This document shows, piece after piece, positions 50,856-59,316 of a stretch of DNA of 64,000 bases. Source of the stretch: Alistipes sp. (GTDB taxonomy: Bacteria; Bacteroidota; Bacteroidia; Bacteroidales; Rikenellaceae); NCBI GenBank assembly GCA_017483225.1, contig JAFULF010000009.1:1-64000 (forward strand), in the 5' to 3' direction. The stretch's first letter is position 1. Every line of letters starts with the position of its first letter. Under the pieces are notes generated by a model. It was given only the letters and a program-made list of their open reading frames with translations. It ran no database searches and had not been told where the DNA came from. Position numbers and translations under genes: made by a program.

Positions 50856-53135
50856 CTATGAAGCGACTCTCCACTCCCCGTTTTCGACCGTGACCGTGAC
50901 CATATCGCCCGGAGCAACCACCCCGTCAAGAATCATCTCCGACACGGGAAATTCGACCCTCGCAGCAATCTCCCGCTTCAAGGCTCGGGCACCATATTTA
51001 GGCTCGAAGGCCCGCTGCGACAACTCCCGACGGGCAGAGTCGGTCACACGAAGAGCATATCCCAGAGCCTCGATGCGACGGACAACAGCGTCGAGTTCCA
51101 AATCGACAATGTGCTGCACATCCTCGCCCGAGAGGTGACGAAAAAAGAGAATCTCATCAACCCTGTTGAGAAACTCCGGCGAGAAGCACCTCTCCAAAGC
51201 CTTGCGATACTCGGCATCGGCACTCTGCGACGGCGTGGGGTTGCTCTGCGTGGAGTAACCCACCTGCCCCCGCCCCGAGGCAACCTCCCTCTGCCCGACG
51301 TTGGAGGTCATCACGATAATCGTATTGCGGAAATCGACCTTGCGCCCCGCACCATCGGTCAGCCACCCCTCGTCGAAGATTTGCAGCATCACGTTGAAGA
51401 TGTCGGGGTGGGCCTTCTCAATCTCATCCAGAAGCACCACCGAGTAGGGGTGACGGCGCACCGCCTCGCTCAACCCGCCACCCTCGCCATAGCCCACATA
51501 GCCGGGCGGCGAGCCGATGAGGCGGGCGACATTGTGACGCTCGCCATACTCCGACATATCGAGCCGTATGAGAGCATCACGGTCGGGCGTGAGCCATCCG
51601 GCCAACTCCTTGGCAAGCAAGGTCTTACCCACACCCGTAGGGCCCACGAACATAAACACGCCCACGGGGCGGTGCGCATCTTTCAGACCGGCACGGGAGC
51701 GGCGCACAGACCTCGCCACGGCACGCACCGCCGCCGCCTGACCGACCACCTTCGAGGCGAGGTACTCCTCCAAGTGTTGCAGCCGCTCGCTCTCGCTGCC
51801 TGCGACACGCTCCGCAGGCACCCCCGTAACCGACGTTACAGTGTGTGCCACATCCTCAGCAGTGACCGCACGCTCCGCCCTACTGCCCTCGGCGAGAGCG
51901 AGTTGCAGCCTTGCACCCGTCTCGTCGAGCAGGTCAATAGCCTTGTCGGGCAGGTGGCGGTCGGTAATGTATCGTACCGACAGGTCGATGCACGAGCAGA
52001 GCGACTCCTCCGTATATTTCACGCCGTGGTGCGCCTCGTACACGGGGCGTATGTTGCGCAGAATCTCCAACGTCTGCTCTGAGGTTGCCGGCTCGACCAT
52101 AACCCGCTGAAAGCGACGTTCCAGAGCGGCATCGTGCTCGATATTCTCACGGTACTCGTCGAGCGTCGTGGCACCAATGGTGCGCACCTGTCCACGTGCG
52201 AGTGCCGGCTTCAAGATATTGGCCGTATCGAGGCTCCCCTGCGTAGCGCCGGCACCAACGATGGTGTGTATCTCGTCGATAAAGATGATGGTATTTTGCA
52301 TTCGCCGCAACTCGTCGAGCAGCTGCTGCATACGCTCCTCGAACTCGCCCCGGAACTTCGTGCCGGCGACCAGCGACGAGACATCCAATGCCACAATACT
52401 CTTACCTGCAAGGCTTTGCGGCACGTCACCCGACACTATGCGTAGGGCCAGCCCCTCGACGATGGCGCTCTTGCCGACACCCGCCTCACCGACCAGCACG
52501 GGGTTGTTCTTCTTGCGGCGGGAGAGTATCTGCACCACACGCTCAATCTCCCGCTCCCGTCCCACCACGGGGTCCAACGACCTCTCCTCGGCAAGGCGTG
52601 TGAGGTCGGTGCCGAAGCGTGCTACGAGCGACCCCTCCGCAACGCCCGTGCGCTGCAACTCCTCCGTCGGCGACACCACGAGAGGGATGTGCAGCGACGA
52701 CCTGTCCTGCATATCCCGCACCACCGACTCCAAGTCCTGCTCCAACATCTGCGCCGTCAGCCGATACATCGCAAAGATGCGTGACGAGGCGGTGTCGGGG
52801 TCGCCGATGATATCCACGGCAACGTGCGAGGTGGAGATGCGGCGGGCATCGCTGAATCGCTGGCGCAACGCCTCGACATAGTCGGCGAAGAATTGCTCGG
52901 GACGAAGTGCCTCGCTACGCCCCTGCCCTATCTCCCGTTCGAGGCGCAGGGCTATCTGGTAGAGCTCCCAATCTTTGAGGTGGTTGGCAAGCAGACGGTG
53001 CGCCATCGAGTCGTCCGAGCGCAGAAGCGCAAGCATCAGGACATCTTTTAGTGAGTGGTCAATGCCCTGTTTTGAGGTATCGAATATAACCTGTGCGATG
53101 ATGCTCTCCAAGGCTCTCGATATCTTTATATCCAT
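50856..53135 (-). CDS. clpA: ClpA-type AAA+ unfoldase (Clp protease ATP-binding subunit)
   Basis: The 759-residue Hsp100 protein has an N-domain (1-150), AAA1 with Walker A G-E-A-G-V-G-K-S, and AAA2 with G-P-T-G-V-G-K-T and Walker [11 protein letters not shown]. It lacks the ClpB/ClpC coiled middle domain, and its length equals E. coli ClpA (758). The loop after T-S-N-V-G-Q-R (G-Q-V-G-Y-S-T-Q) sits where ClpA binds ClpP. It feeds unfolded proteins to ClpP. AAAGGAG precedes the ATG. Confidence 0.88.
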   Translation of the reverse strand: MDIKISRALESIIAQVIFDTSKQGIDHSLKDVLMLALLRSDDSMAHRLLANHLKDWELYQIALRLEREIGQGRSEALRPEQFFADYVEALRQRFSDARRISTSHVAVDIIGDPDTASSRIFAMYRLTAQMLEQDLESVVRDMQDRSSLHIPLVVSPTEELQRTGVAEGSLVARFGTDLTRLAEERSLDPVVGREREIERVVQILSRRKKNNPVLVGEAGVGKSAIVEGLALRIVSGDVPQSLAGKSIVALDVSSLVAGTKFRGEFEERMQQLLDELRRMQNTIIFIDEIHTIVGAGATQGSLDTANILKPALARGQVRTIGATTLDEYRENIEHDAALERRFQRVMVEPATSEQTLEILRNIRPVYEAHHGVKYTEESLCSCIDLSVRYITDRHLPDKAIDLLDETGARLQLALAEGSRAERAVTAEDVAHTVTSVTGVPAERVAGSESERLQHLEEYLASKVVGQAAAVRAVARSVRRSRAGLKDAHRPVGVFMFVGPTGVGKTLLAKELAGWLTPDRDALIRLDMSEYGERHNVARLIGSPPGYVGYGEGGGLSEAVRRHPYSVVLLDEIEKAHPDIFNVMLQIFDEGWLTDGAGRKVDFRNTIIVMTSNVGQREVASGRGQVGYSTQSNPTPSQSADAEYRKALERCFSPEFLNRVDEILFFRHLSGEDVQHIVDLELDAVVRRIEALGYALRVTDSARRELSQRAFEPKYGARALKREIAARVEFPVSEMILDGVVAPGDMVTVTVENGEWRVAS

Positions 53136-53214
53136 AATTTCTCCTTTGTTTTGTAGTTAATTCGAGGAGATAACGAGCAATATGAGTAAAATATTATGTT
53201 AAGCACAGAATGGT

Positions 53215-53440
53215 TATTGCACAAGGCGGGAGTGGGGTTTGCAGGCCACTCGGGGCGGGTATCGTTTTCGATACCCGCAGGGGGGGGGTAAGGTCAGGTA
53301 AGGTAGTTGTGGGAGATTGGATAGCGGGGCAGGGTATCACATCTGCGCCGGCCCTTACTCGACCTTAAAGCAACCGTAGGTTGCGTGACCTTACTTGACT
53401 TTACTTGACCTTTTGTTTCGCCGAAGCCGAAGCGCAGGCA
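53215..53440. repeat. Composite intergenic repeat R2 (inverted copy)
   Basis: Reverse-complement order of R1: hairpin GGGTATCG-TTTT-CGATACCC (53257-53276), G9 (53280-53288), AAGGTCAGGTAAGGTAGTTG, GGGAGATTGGATAGCGGGG, then GCAACCGTAGGTTGC and TGACCTTACTTGACTTTAC. It fills the gap between the ClpA and PEP-binding genes and holds no gene. Confidence 0.8.
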
Positions 53441-53449
53441 ACAACCCCT

Positions 53450-56401
53450 TTACTTGATTATTCCCTTATTATTTACGCCGTCGATACATATCTCCAAAGG
53501 GTGGTCGAAGCGTACACGGCGCAGGTACTCGGTCTCATAGACGGCAGGCATAGCATCAAGCGTATCGAACGAGAGCACGCCGTCGCCGGCATACGGATTG
53601 ACCGTGATATATCCCACACCGAAGGAGGTCATATTCTGGAAGAAGTGGGTGCCCTGACTCGGCTCGATGCGGAAGTTATCCAATCCGCACTCCACGATAA
53701 CCTTCGCCTCCGAGATATCGCTCCACTTGACAGGCACGCCGAGCCAAGGGTTGCTTGACCCCCAGCGGCCAAAGCCCGCAAGGACATACCCCCGACCCTC
53801 CTTGCGCATAGCGGCGTTGAGTTGAGTGACCTGCTCCGCCATAATCTGTGTCTTGGCGGGGTCGAAGGCCTCGGGGCGGAGATAGACAACATCCGTGACA
53901 CCCTCAACAACGCCCGTGCCGAGTGCGCTCTCGGAATAGACTATCGCCTGCGAGGCATCCACCTTCGACCAGTCGTAGGAGGTCTCGGCGGCAGCGTTGG
54001 CGATAGGGCGAATCTGCAAGACGTTGAATATCGAGAGGCGGCCTCCCCTATCGAGGTTGGCAGCAAACTCTATCTCCACGCAGGTCTTCATCTCCCGCTG
54101 CCCGATTTCGAGCAGGCGGTTGAGAATCTCGGCCAACGGGAAGGTGTCGTATTTAAGTATATGTGCAAAGGTGACAACCTTGATACCCTCCGCAAGCGGC
54201 GAGTCCGTCAGGCGCATACTCTGCATATCGAAGGTCGAGGCGACGTGGCGCAGATTGCGGAAGCCCCCGCAGTCGGCGATGTTTATCTTTTCGAGGTTGA
54301 CGGCATCGTCTATCGAGGTCTTGAAGCGCTCGGGGTGGAGGTTCAGTGCATACATCGTCTGCTGCGTCTCACGCATAGCCAACTCCGTGGTAGATGTTTG
54401 GAGCACATTCTGCGGGTACTTCGGCGAGAAGCGCAGCACCTGCTCGCCATCCACCACCGCCTTACCTAAACCGAAGGCGACCTTGGCGATACCCTCATCG
54501 GCTCGCTCGTAGCCTATCGGGTAGAAGTTGAGCGAGCGGGCAACGCCCGAGAGGGTCGGGAAGAAGTAACCCCTATCCTCCGAGCCGCACACCTCCTCGA
54601 TGACAATCGCCATCTTCTCCTCCGAGATAACATTGGCCGTAGCGGCGATATAGGCACGTGAGGAGGCGAAATATACCGAGGCATAGACACTCTTTATCGC
54701 CTTCGAGAGCAGGCGCAGCTCCTGGTCCTCATTCTCCGTATGGGGAATCATATAGGTAGAGTATATGCCCGCAAACGGCTGAAAATAGGAGTCCTCCAAC
54801 TTCGACGAGGAGCGAATGGCCAGCGGCTTACGCACGTGGCGTATGAAGACACGCAGGGCATCCATCAAATCCTGCGGCAGGGAGGAGGCCACGAACTCCG
54901 AGAGAATCTCCGAGTCAGGAATATCGGCATTGACAACATACTGCAAGCCGTTATCTATGATAAAGCGGTCGAAATACTCGGTGGTGATGACCAACGTGCG
55001 GGGCACCATAACACGCACCTGCTCCCACTCGTTATAGAGGTGGTACTTTTGCAGGATATGGTTCATAAAGGCCAGACCTCTCGCCTTGCCTCCGATAGAG
55101 CCGTTGCCCAGACGGGAGAACCAGATGGCATCGTTGTAGGAGTCGGTCGAGAACTTGGCAACCACGCCCAAGCCCTGCTTGATGCGGTAGTCACGTATCT
55201 GGTCGGTGAGCCACTGGCGTATCGAGGCATCATCGTCGAAGTCGGCGATGGTCATAGCACGCAACGAGTTGCCCAGCGAGAAGATACCTCGTGAGAAGAG
55301 CCACTTCGAGAGGTAGGTCGTCGAGACCACGGCGTGCAGCACATTATCGGGTAGCGAGTGGAGGAGCTTTTCGAGGCCGTAGAGGTCCTGCGCCCTGGCA
55401 ATCTCCTCGCCCGTTTCGGGGTTCACCAGCACGAAATCGCCGAAGCCGAACTCTCGGCCGATATACTCGCCGAGCTCGTGGATGAGCGTCTTGGAGTGCT
55501 TGACGATGAAACCCACGCCGAGTCGCTCCGCCACCTCACGCATACTCTCCTGCGAGGACTGCATAAGGAATGGCATCGCAGGGTTATCTTTGCGGATGAG
55601 ATTGCAGAGGTCGATACCGGCATCGAGCTTCTCCTCGCACGGCTTATCGCTCTTGTGCACCACGAAGCCCACGTCGGAGATTACGCCGAGCAGGTTATTC
55701 TTATATCGCTCGTAGAGCGCAACCGCATCGTCGTAGTTGGTCGCCATAAGAATCTTCGGGCGGGCACGCTTACGCATAATCTGCTGCTGCTCATTGAGCG
55801 CATCTCGGATGGAGGCTCCGTTCTGTTGCAGCACCAGCTTATATATGGCAGGCAGGTAGGTCGAGTAGTAGCGTATCGAGTCCTCGACAAGCAGAATCGC
55901 CTGAACACCCATATCCAGAATGTCGTGCTCGGCATTCATACTATCCTCCAACAACTTGATTATGGCGATGATAAGGTCGGTGGAGTTGTTCCAGCAGAAG
56001 ATATAGTCGATGCAGGAGGTGTCGCCCTCCTCTATCTGGCGGTAAATCTCCTTCGAGAAGTTGGTCAGCAGCACCACCGGCGTTGTTGCGCTGCGCTGCT
56101 TCATCTGCTGCGAGAAGGTATAGACATCCATATCGCCCACGTTGTACATCGTGATAACGACATCGAACACTTCGCTGCGGTCTATCAGCTCCAACGCCTC
56201 GACGGTCGATTCCACACGGGTAATCGAGGGCGGATTACTCAGGTTGAGCTCCGAGTATTCGTGGGTAATCTGCGACTCCAAACGACCATCCTCTTCGAGC
56301 GTATAGCTGTCATAGCTGTTACACACCAGAAGGATTCGTCGAATACGGCAACTCATCAATGTATCGTAATCTGCACCTCGGCTGTTTTGTCGAATATCCA
56401 T
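53450..56401 (-). CDS. PEP/pyruvate-binding protein with two receiver-like domains
   Basis: The 983-residue protein has an N-terminal degenerate receiver-like domain (about 20-150). A second, better receiver (about 170-335) has V-E-D-S, a phospho-acceptor candidate in V-I-S-D-V-G-F and a lysine in F-I-V-K-H-S-K. The C-terminal half is a PPDK_N-type ATP/PEP-binding domain (G-G-K-A-R-G-L-A-F-M, A-I-R-S-S-S-K-L-E-D-S, F-G-L-G-K-A-V-V-D-G-E). The phospho-histidine swivelling domain of PEP synthase is not seen. It may be a phosphorylation-regulated kinase-like protein. Function unproven. Confidence 0.8.
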   Translation of the reverse strand: MDIRQNSRGADYDTLMSCRIRRILLVCNSYDSYTLEEDGRLESQITHEYSELNLSNPPSITRVESTVEALELIDRSEVFDVVITMYNVGDMDVYTFSQQMKQRSATTPVVLLTNFSKEIYRQIEEGDTSCIDYIFCWNNSTDLIIAIIKLLEDSMNAEHDILDMGVQAILLVEDSIRYYSTYLPAIYKLVLQQNGASIRDALNEQQQIMRKRARPKILMATNYDDAVALYERYKNNLLGVISDVGFVVHKSDKPCEEKLDAGIDLCNLIRKDNPAMPFLMQSSQESMREVAERLGVGFIVKHSKTLIHELGEYIGREFGFGDFVLVNPETGEEIARAQDLYGLEKLLHSLPDNVLHAVVSTTYLSKWLFSRGIFSLGNSLRAMTIADFDDDASIRQWLTDQIRDYRIKQGLGVVAKFSTDSYNDAIWFSRLGNGSIGGKARGLAFMNHILQKYHLYNEWEQVRVMVPRTLVITTEYFDRFIIDNGLQYVVNADIPDSEILSEFVASSLPQDLMDALRVFIRHVRKPLAIRSSSKLEDSYFQPFAGIYSTYMIPHTENEDQELRLLSKAIKSVYASVYFASSRAYIAATANVISEEKMAIVIEEVCGSEDRGYFFPTLSGVARSLNFYPIGYERADEGIAKVAFGLGKAVVDGEQVLRFSPKYPQNVLQTSTTELAMRETQQTMYALNLHPERFKTSIDDAVNLEKINIADCGGFRNLRHVASTFDMQSMRLTDSPLAEGIKVVTFAHILKYDTFPLAEILNRLLEIGQREMKTCVEIEFAANLDRGGRLSIFNVLQIRPIANAAAETSYDWSKVDASQAIVYSESALGTGVVEGVTDVVYLRPEAFDPAKTQIMAEQVTQLNAAMRKEGRGYVLAGFGRWGSSNPWLGVPVKWSDISEAKVIVECGLDNFRIEPSQGTHFFQNMTSFGVGYITVNPYAGDGVLSFDTLDAMPAVYETEYLRRVRFDHPLEICIDGVNNKGIIK

Positions 56402-56423
56402 AGTTTCACGCTATTTCTCCCCA

Positions 56424-56431
56424 CAAAATTA
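56424..56431 (-). promoter_or_regulatory. -7 box of the PEP/pyruvate-binding gene
   Basis: On the minus strand TAATTTTG, full match, 22 nt before the ATG at 56401. Confidence 0.6.
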
Positions 56432-56474
56432 ACTTTTTTATCAGTATGCAGGGCACCAAATCGCTAAAAAATAT

Positions 56475-56482
56475 TATTTTTG
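56475..56482 (+). promoter_or_regulatory. -7 box of the C-GCAxxG-C-C gene
   Basis: TATTTTTG, full match, 16 nt before the ATG at 56499. Confidence 0.5.
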
Positions 56483-56498
56483 TAAAAATTTGGATGCA

Positions 56499-56960
56499 AT
56501 GGTCGATACAGAGGAGCGTGTAGAGCGTGCAAAAGCACTCTTTCGGAGCGGTTACAACTGCTCGCAGTCCGTCGTGCTGGCATACGCCGATGTGATAGGT
56601 CTTGACACGGAGTTGGCGGCTACGATATCTGCCCCGTTTGGAGGCGGTATGGGTCGGCTGCGGGAGGTGTGCGGTGCCGTCAGCGGGATGGCGATGGTAG
56701 CAGGTATGCTCGCCCCCTCGCCATCGAACTCCGACCCCGAAGCCAAGCGACAGAACTACGCTCTGGTACAGCACTTTGCCGAGGCATTTCGTGAGCAGAA
56801 CGGCTCGATAGTATGCCGCACGCTGCTCGGCTTGAAGTGCGACAAGGAGGCTCCGGAGCCGTCGCCACGCACCGAGGAGTACTACAAGAAGCGTCCGTGC
56901 GCCGAGTTGGTTGGCGATGCGGCCCGAATCGTAGCAAATTATCTAAACAACATAAAATAA
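56499..56960 (+). CDS. C-GCAxxG-C-C family protein
   Basis: The 153-residue protein carries the family pattern: Y-N-C-S-Q-S-V near residue 20, F-G-G-G-M-G-R-L-R-E-V-C-G-A-V-S-G, and later cysteines (I-V-C-R-T-L-L-G-L-K-C-D, R-P-C-A-E-L-V). These putative redox proteins are often near iron-sulfur or metal metabolism genes. ATG 56499 is used; an upstream TTG is in frame. The RidA gene follows 8 nt later, so both are probably co-transcribed. Confidence 0.87.
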   Translation: MVDTEERVERAKALFRSGYNCSQSVVLAYADVIGLDTELAATISAPFGGGMGRLREVCGAVSGMAMVAGMLAPSPSNSDPEAKRQNYALVQHFAEAFREQNGSIVCRTLLGLKCDKEAPEPSPRTEEYYKKRPCAELVGDAARIVANYLNNIK

Positions 56961-56968
56961 CAGAAGAG

Positions 56969-57346
56969 ATGGAAAAGAAAGTTATTGCCAGCCCTCTGGC
57001 ACCAAAGGCCGTAGGCCCTTACTCACAAGCAATTCAGACCGACAACACCCTCTACGTGTCGGGACAGCTCCCTATCAATCCCGAAACAGGCACTATGGCG
57101 GAGAGCATCGAGGAGCAGACGGCGCAGTCGCTCAAAAATCTGGGCAATATCCTCGCCGAGGCGGGTTTCGGCTTCGAGAATGTGGTCAAGACCACCGTGC
57201 TGCTGGCCGACATCAAGGACTTCGTAGCGATGAATGGCGTATATGCCACCCATTTCAGCGGCGCATTCCCTGCACGTGTCTGCTATCAGGTGGCAGCACT
57301 GCCTATGGGTGCAAAGGTTGAGATTGATGCCGTGGCTGTGAAGTAG
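56969..57346 (+). CDS. ridA: RidA-family enamine/imine deaminase
   Basis: The 125-residue protein has the RidA signatures G-P-Y-S-Q-A-I near residue 16, L-Y-V-S-G-Q-L-P-I-N-P, and the C-terminal F-P-A-R-V-C-Y-Q-V-A-A-L-P with the conserved arginine, then K-V-E-I-D-A-V-A. RidA hydrolyses reactive enamines made by PLP enzymes. ATG 56969 gives the usual length. Confidence 0.93.
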   Translation: MEKKVIASPLAPKAVGPYSQAIQTDNTLYVSGQLPINPETGTMAESIEEQTAQSLKNLGNILAEAGFGFENVVKTTVLLADIKDFVAMNGVYATHFSGAFPARVCYQVAALPMGAKVEIDAVAVK

Positions 57347-57368
57347 GCCGGGCGATAATCGTAAGGTG

Positions 57369-57405
57369 CAGATGGGATGGGCGGACTGCCTACCCCATCT
57401 GTTCT
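57369..57405 (+). terminator. Probable terminator of ridA
   Basis: CAGATGGG (57369-57376) and CCCATCTG (57394-57401) followed by TTCTTTTA. It overlaps the uvrC stop codon on the other strand. Confidence 0.5.
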
Positions 57406-59198
57406 TTTATGCGCAGAGCCTTCGCCCTCCCTACGACTTGTGCTATCTCCTCCACCGAGGCCTTGCGGATATTGGCTGTGGTGCGGAAGGTGCGAAGCAG
57501 CGCAGCGATGCTCTTCTCGCCAACGCCCTCGATACCCTCCAACTCGCTATGTATCATCGCCTTGGTACGCTTTTGTCTATGGAACGTGATACCGAAGCGG
57601 TGCGCCTCATCTCGCAGGTGACATATCACTTTAAGCGGCTCGCCCGTGCGGCTCAGGTAGTATGGCAGAGGGTCATTCGGATAGAAGACCTCCTCCAAGC
57701 GCTTGGCAAGCCCCACGATAGGAATCTTATCTTGCAGGCCGAGCTCGCAGAGGATTGCGTAGGCACTCGACAGCTGCCCCTTACCTCCATCCACGACTAT
57801 CAGGTCGGGCATATCGCTCCCCTCGACCATAAGGCGTGTATAGCGGCGCATTATAATCTCACGCATCGAGGCGAAGTCGTCGGCACCGACCACCGTCTTG
57901 ATGTTGAAGTGGCGGTACTCCTTACGTGAGGGCTTGCCGTCACGGAATACCACGCACGATGCCACGGGATTGGTTCCCTGCAAGTTAGAGTTATCGAAGC
58001 ACTCTATATGGCGAGGCTGCCTCTCCAATCGCAGTTCACGCCGCATAGCCTCCATAAGTCGCTCGGTGTGTCGCTCCGGATTCTTAATCTCCATATTTTT
58101 CAGTCGCTCGGCACGATAGAGCCTTGCCGAGCGCTCGGAGAAGTCGAGCAGGGAGCGTTTCTCGCCTCGCTGCGGAGTGGTAAAGTGAATATTCGGAAAC
58201 AGCTCCTCGTGCGGCAGCATAGGCACGATGACCTCCGAGGCCAATTCGCCTGCGATATTATCCACAATATGCTGAATACCAAGCGTAAGCATCTGTCGCT
58301 CATCCGCCTCGATACCTGCCGAAATCATTATCGTCTGTATCGCCACGACGGAGCCTCCTCTGACACGCACAAAGTTGCAATACGCCTCATCGCCATCGAC
58401 CACGAGCGAGAAGGTGTCGGCGTCGATAATATTTGCACTGACGATGACCGAGCGGGAGCGGTACTTCTCCAACGCTTCGAGGCGGGCCTTGAAGCGCATA
58501 GCACTCTCGAAGCGCAGGGCATCGGATGCACGCTGCATCTCCTCCTCCAAGTAGCGTTTCACGGGTCGTAAGTCACCTTTCAGCACCGACGTTGCCATAG
58601 CGACAAGCTCGGCGTACTCCTCGGCACTCTGCCGCCCGACGCAAGGGCCTTTGCAGTTACCGATATGGTATTGCAGGCAGGTCTTATATCGCCCCTTATC
58701 TATCTGCTCCTGCGACAAGTTGAGTCGGCAGGTGCGCAGCGGAATCACATCCTTGATAAATTCGAGCACCGCCTTCTGCGCCGACACCGAGCCATAGGGG
58801 CCGTAGTATTGCGAGCCGTTGCGCACAAGTTGTCGGGTGGATTGGATGCGCGGGAAGGGCTCATTACCGACACAAATCCACGGGTAGGATTTATCATCTT
58901 TGAGCAGGATGTTATACCGAGGTTGATGGCTCTTTATCAGCGAGTTCTCCAAGAGCAGAGCATCCGTCTCGTTATCCACCACAATATAGCGCAGCGAGGC
59001 TATCTGCCGCACCATAACCCGCACCTTCGGGGTGTGGTCACGACTATCCAGAAAGTAGGAGGATACACGTCGGCGCAAATCCTTCGCCTTGCCTACGTAT
59101 ATAATGCACCCCTTCGCATCCGAGAAGAGGTAACATCCGGGCGAATGGGGCAACGCAGCAACCTGCTCCTTCAAGGTATTTTTGCTCGTCTGGCTCAT
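57390..59198 (-). CDS. uvrC: Excinuclease ABC subunit C
   Basis: The 602-residue protein has an N-terminal GIY-YIG nuclease domain (P-G-C-Y-L-F, then I-I-Y-V-G-K-A-K-D-L-R-R-R-V), a UVR motif near 205, the RNase H-like C-terminal nuclease (E-C-F-D-N-S-N-L-Q-G, D-L-I-V-V-D-G-G-K-G-Q-L) and a terminal HhH region (L-E-G-I-E-G-V-G-E-K-S). It makes both incisions in nucleotide-excision repair. ATG 59198 is used; a TTG 12 nt upstream is in frame. It converges on ridA. Confidence 0.96.
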   Translation of the reverse strand: MSQTSKNTLKEQVAALPHSPGCYLFSDAKGCIIYVGKAKDLRRRVSSYFLDSRDHTPKVRVMVRQIASLRYIVVDNETDALLLENSLIKSHQPRYNILLKDDKSYPWICVGNEPFPRIQSTRQLVRNGSQYYGPYGSVSAQKAVLEFIKDVIPLRTCRLNLSQEQIDKGRYKTCLQYHIGNCKGPCVGRQSAEEYAELVAMATSVLKGDLRPVKRYLEEEMQRASDALRFESAMRFKARLEALEKYRSRSVIVSANIIDADTFSLVVDGDEAYCNFVRVRGGSVVAIQTIMISAGIEADERQMLTLGIQHIVDNIAGELASEVIVPMLPHEELFPNIHFTTPQRGEKRSLLDFSERSARLYRAERLKNMEIKNPERHTERLMEAMRRELRLERQPRHIECFDNSNLQGTNPVASCVVFRDGKPSRKEYRHFNIKTVVGADDFASMREIIMRRYTRLMVEGSDMPDLIVVDGGKGQLSSAYAILCELGLQDKIPIVGLAKRLEEVFYPNDPLPYYLSRTGEPLKVICHLRDEAHRFGITFHRQKRTKAMIHSELEGIEGVGEKSIAALLRTFRTTANIRKASVEEIAQVVGRAKALRIKEQMG

Positions 59199-59256
59199 AT
59201 CTGTCAGCAAAGATATAATTTTCTGTTGATTATACCTATTTTTATATAAATTTAAC

Positions 59257-59264
59257 TACCTTTG
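59257..59264 (+). promoter_or_regulatory. -7 box of the lipoprotein/DUF5723 operon
   Basis: TACCTTTG, 52 nt before the ATG at 59317. Confidence 0.6.
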
Positions 59265-59316
59265 CCTTTTGGGAGAATACTCATTATAGAATCAAAATTA
59301 TAAAATTATAACCCAA

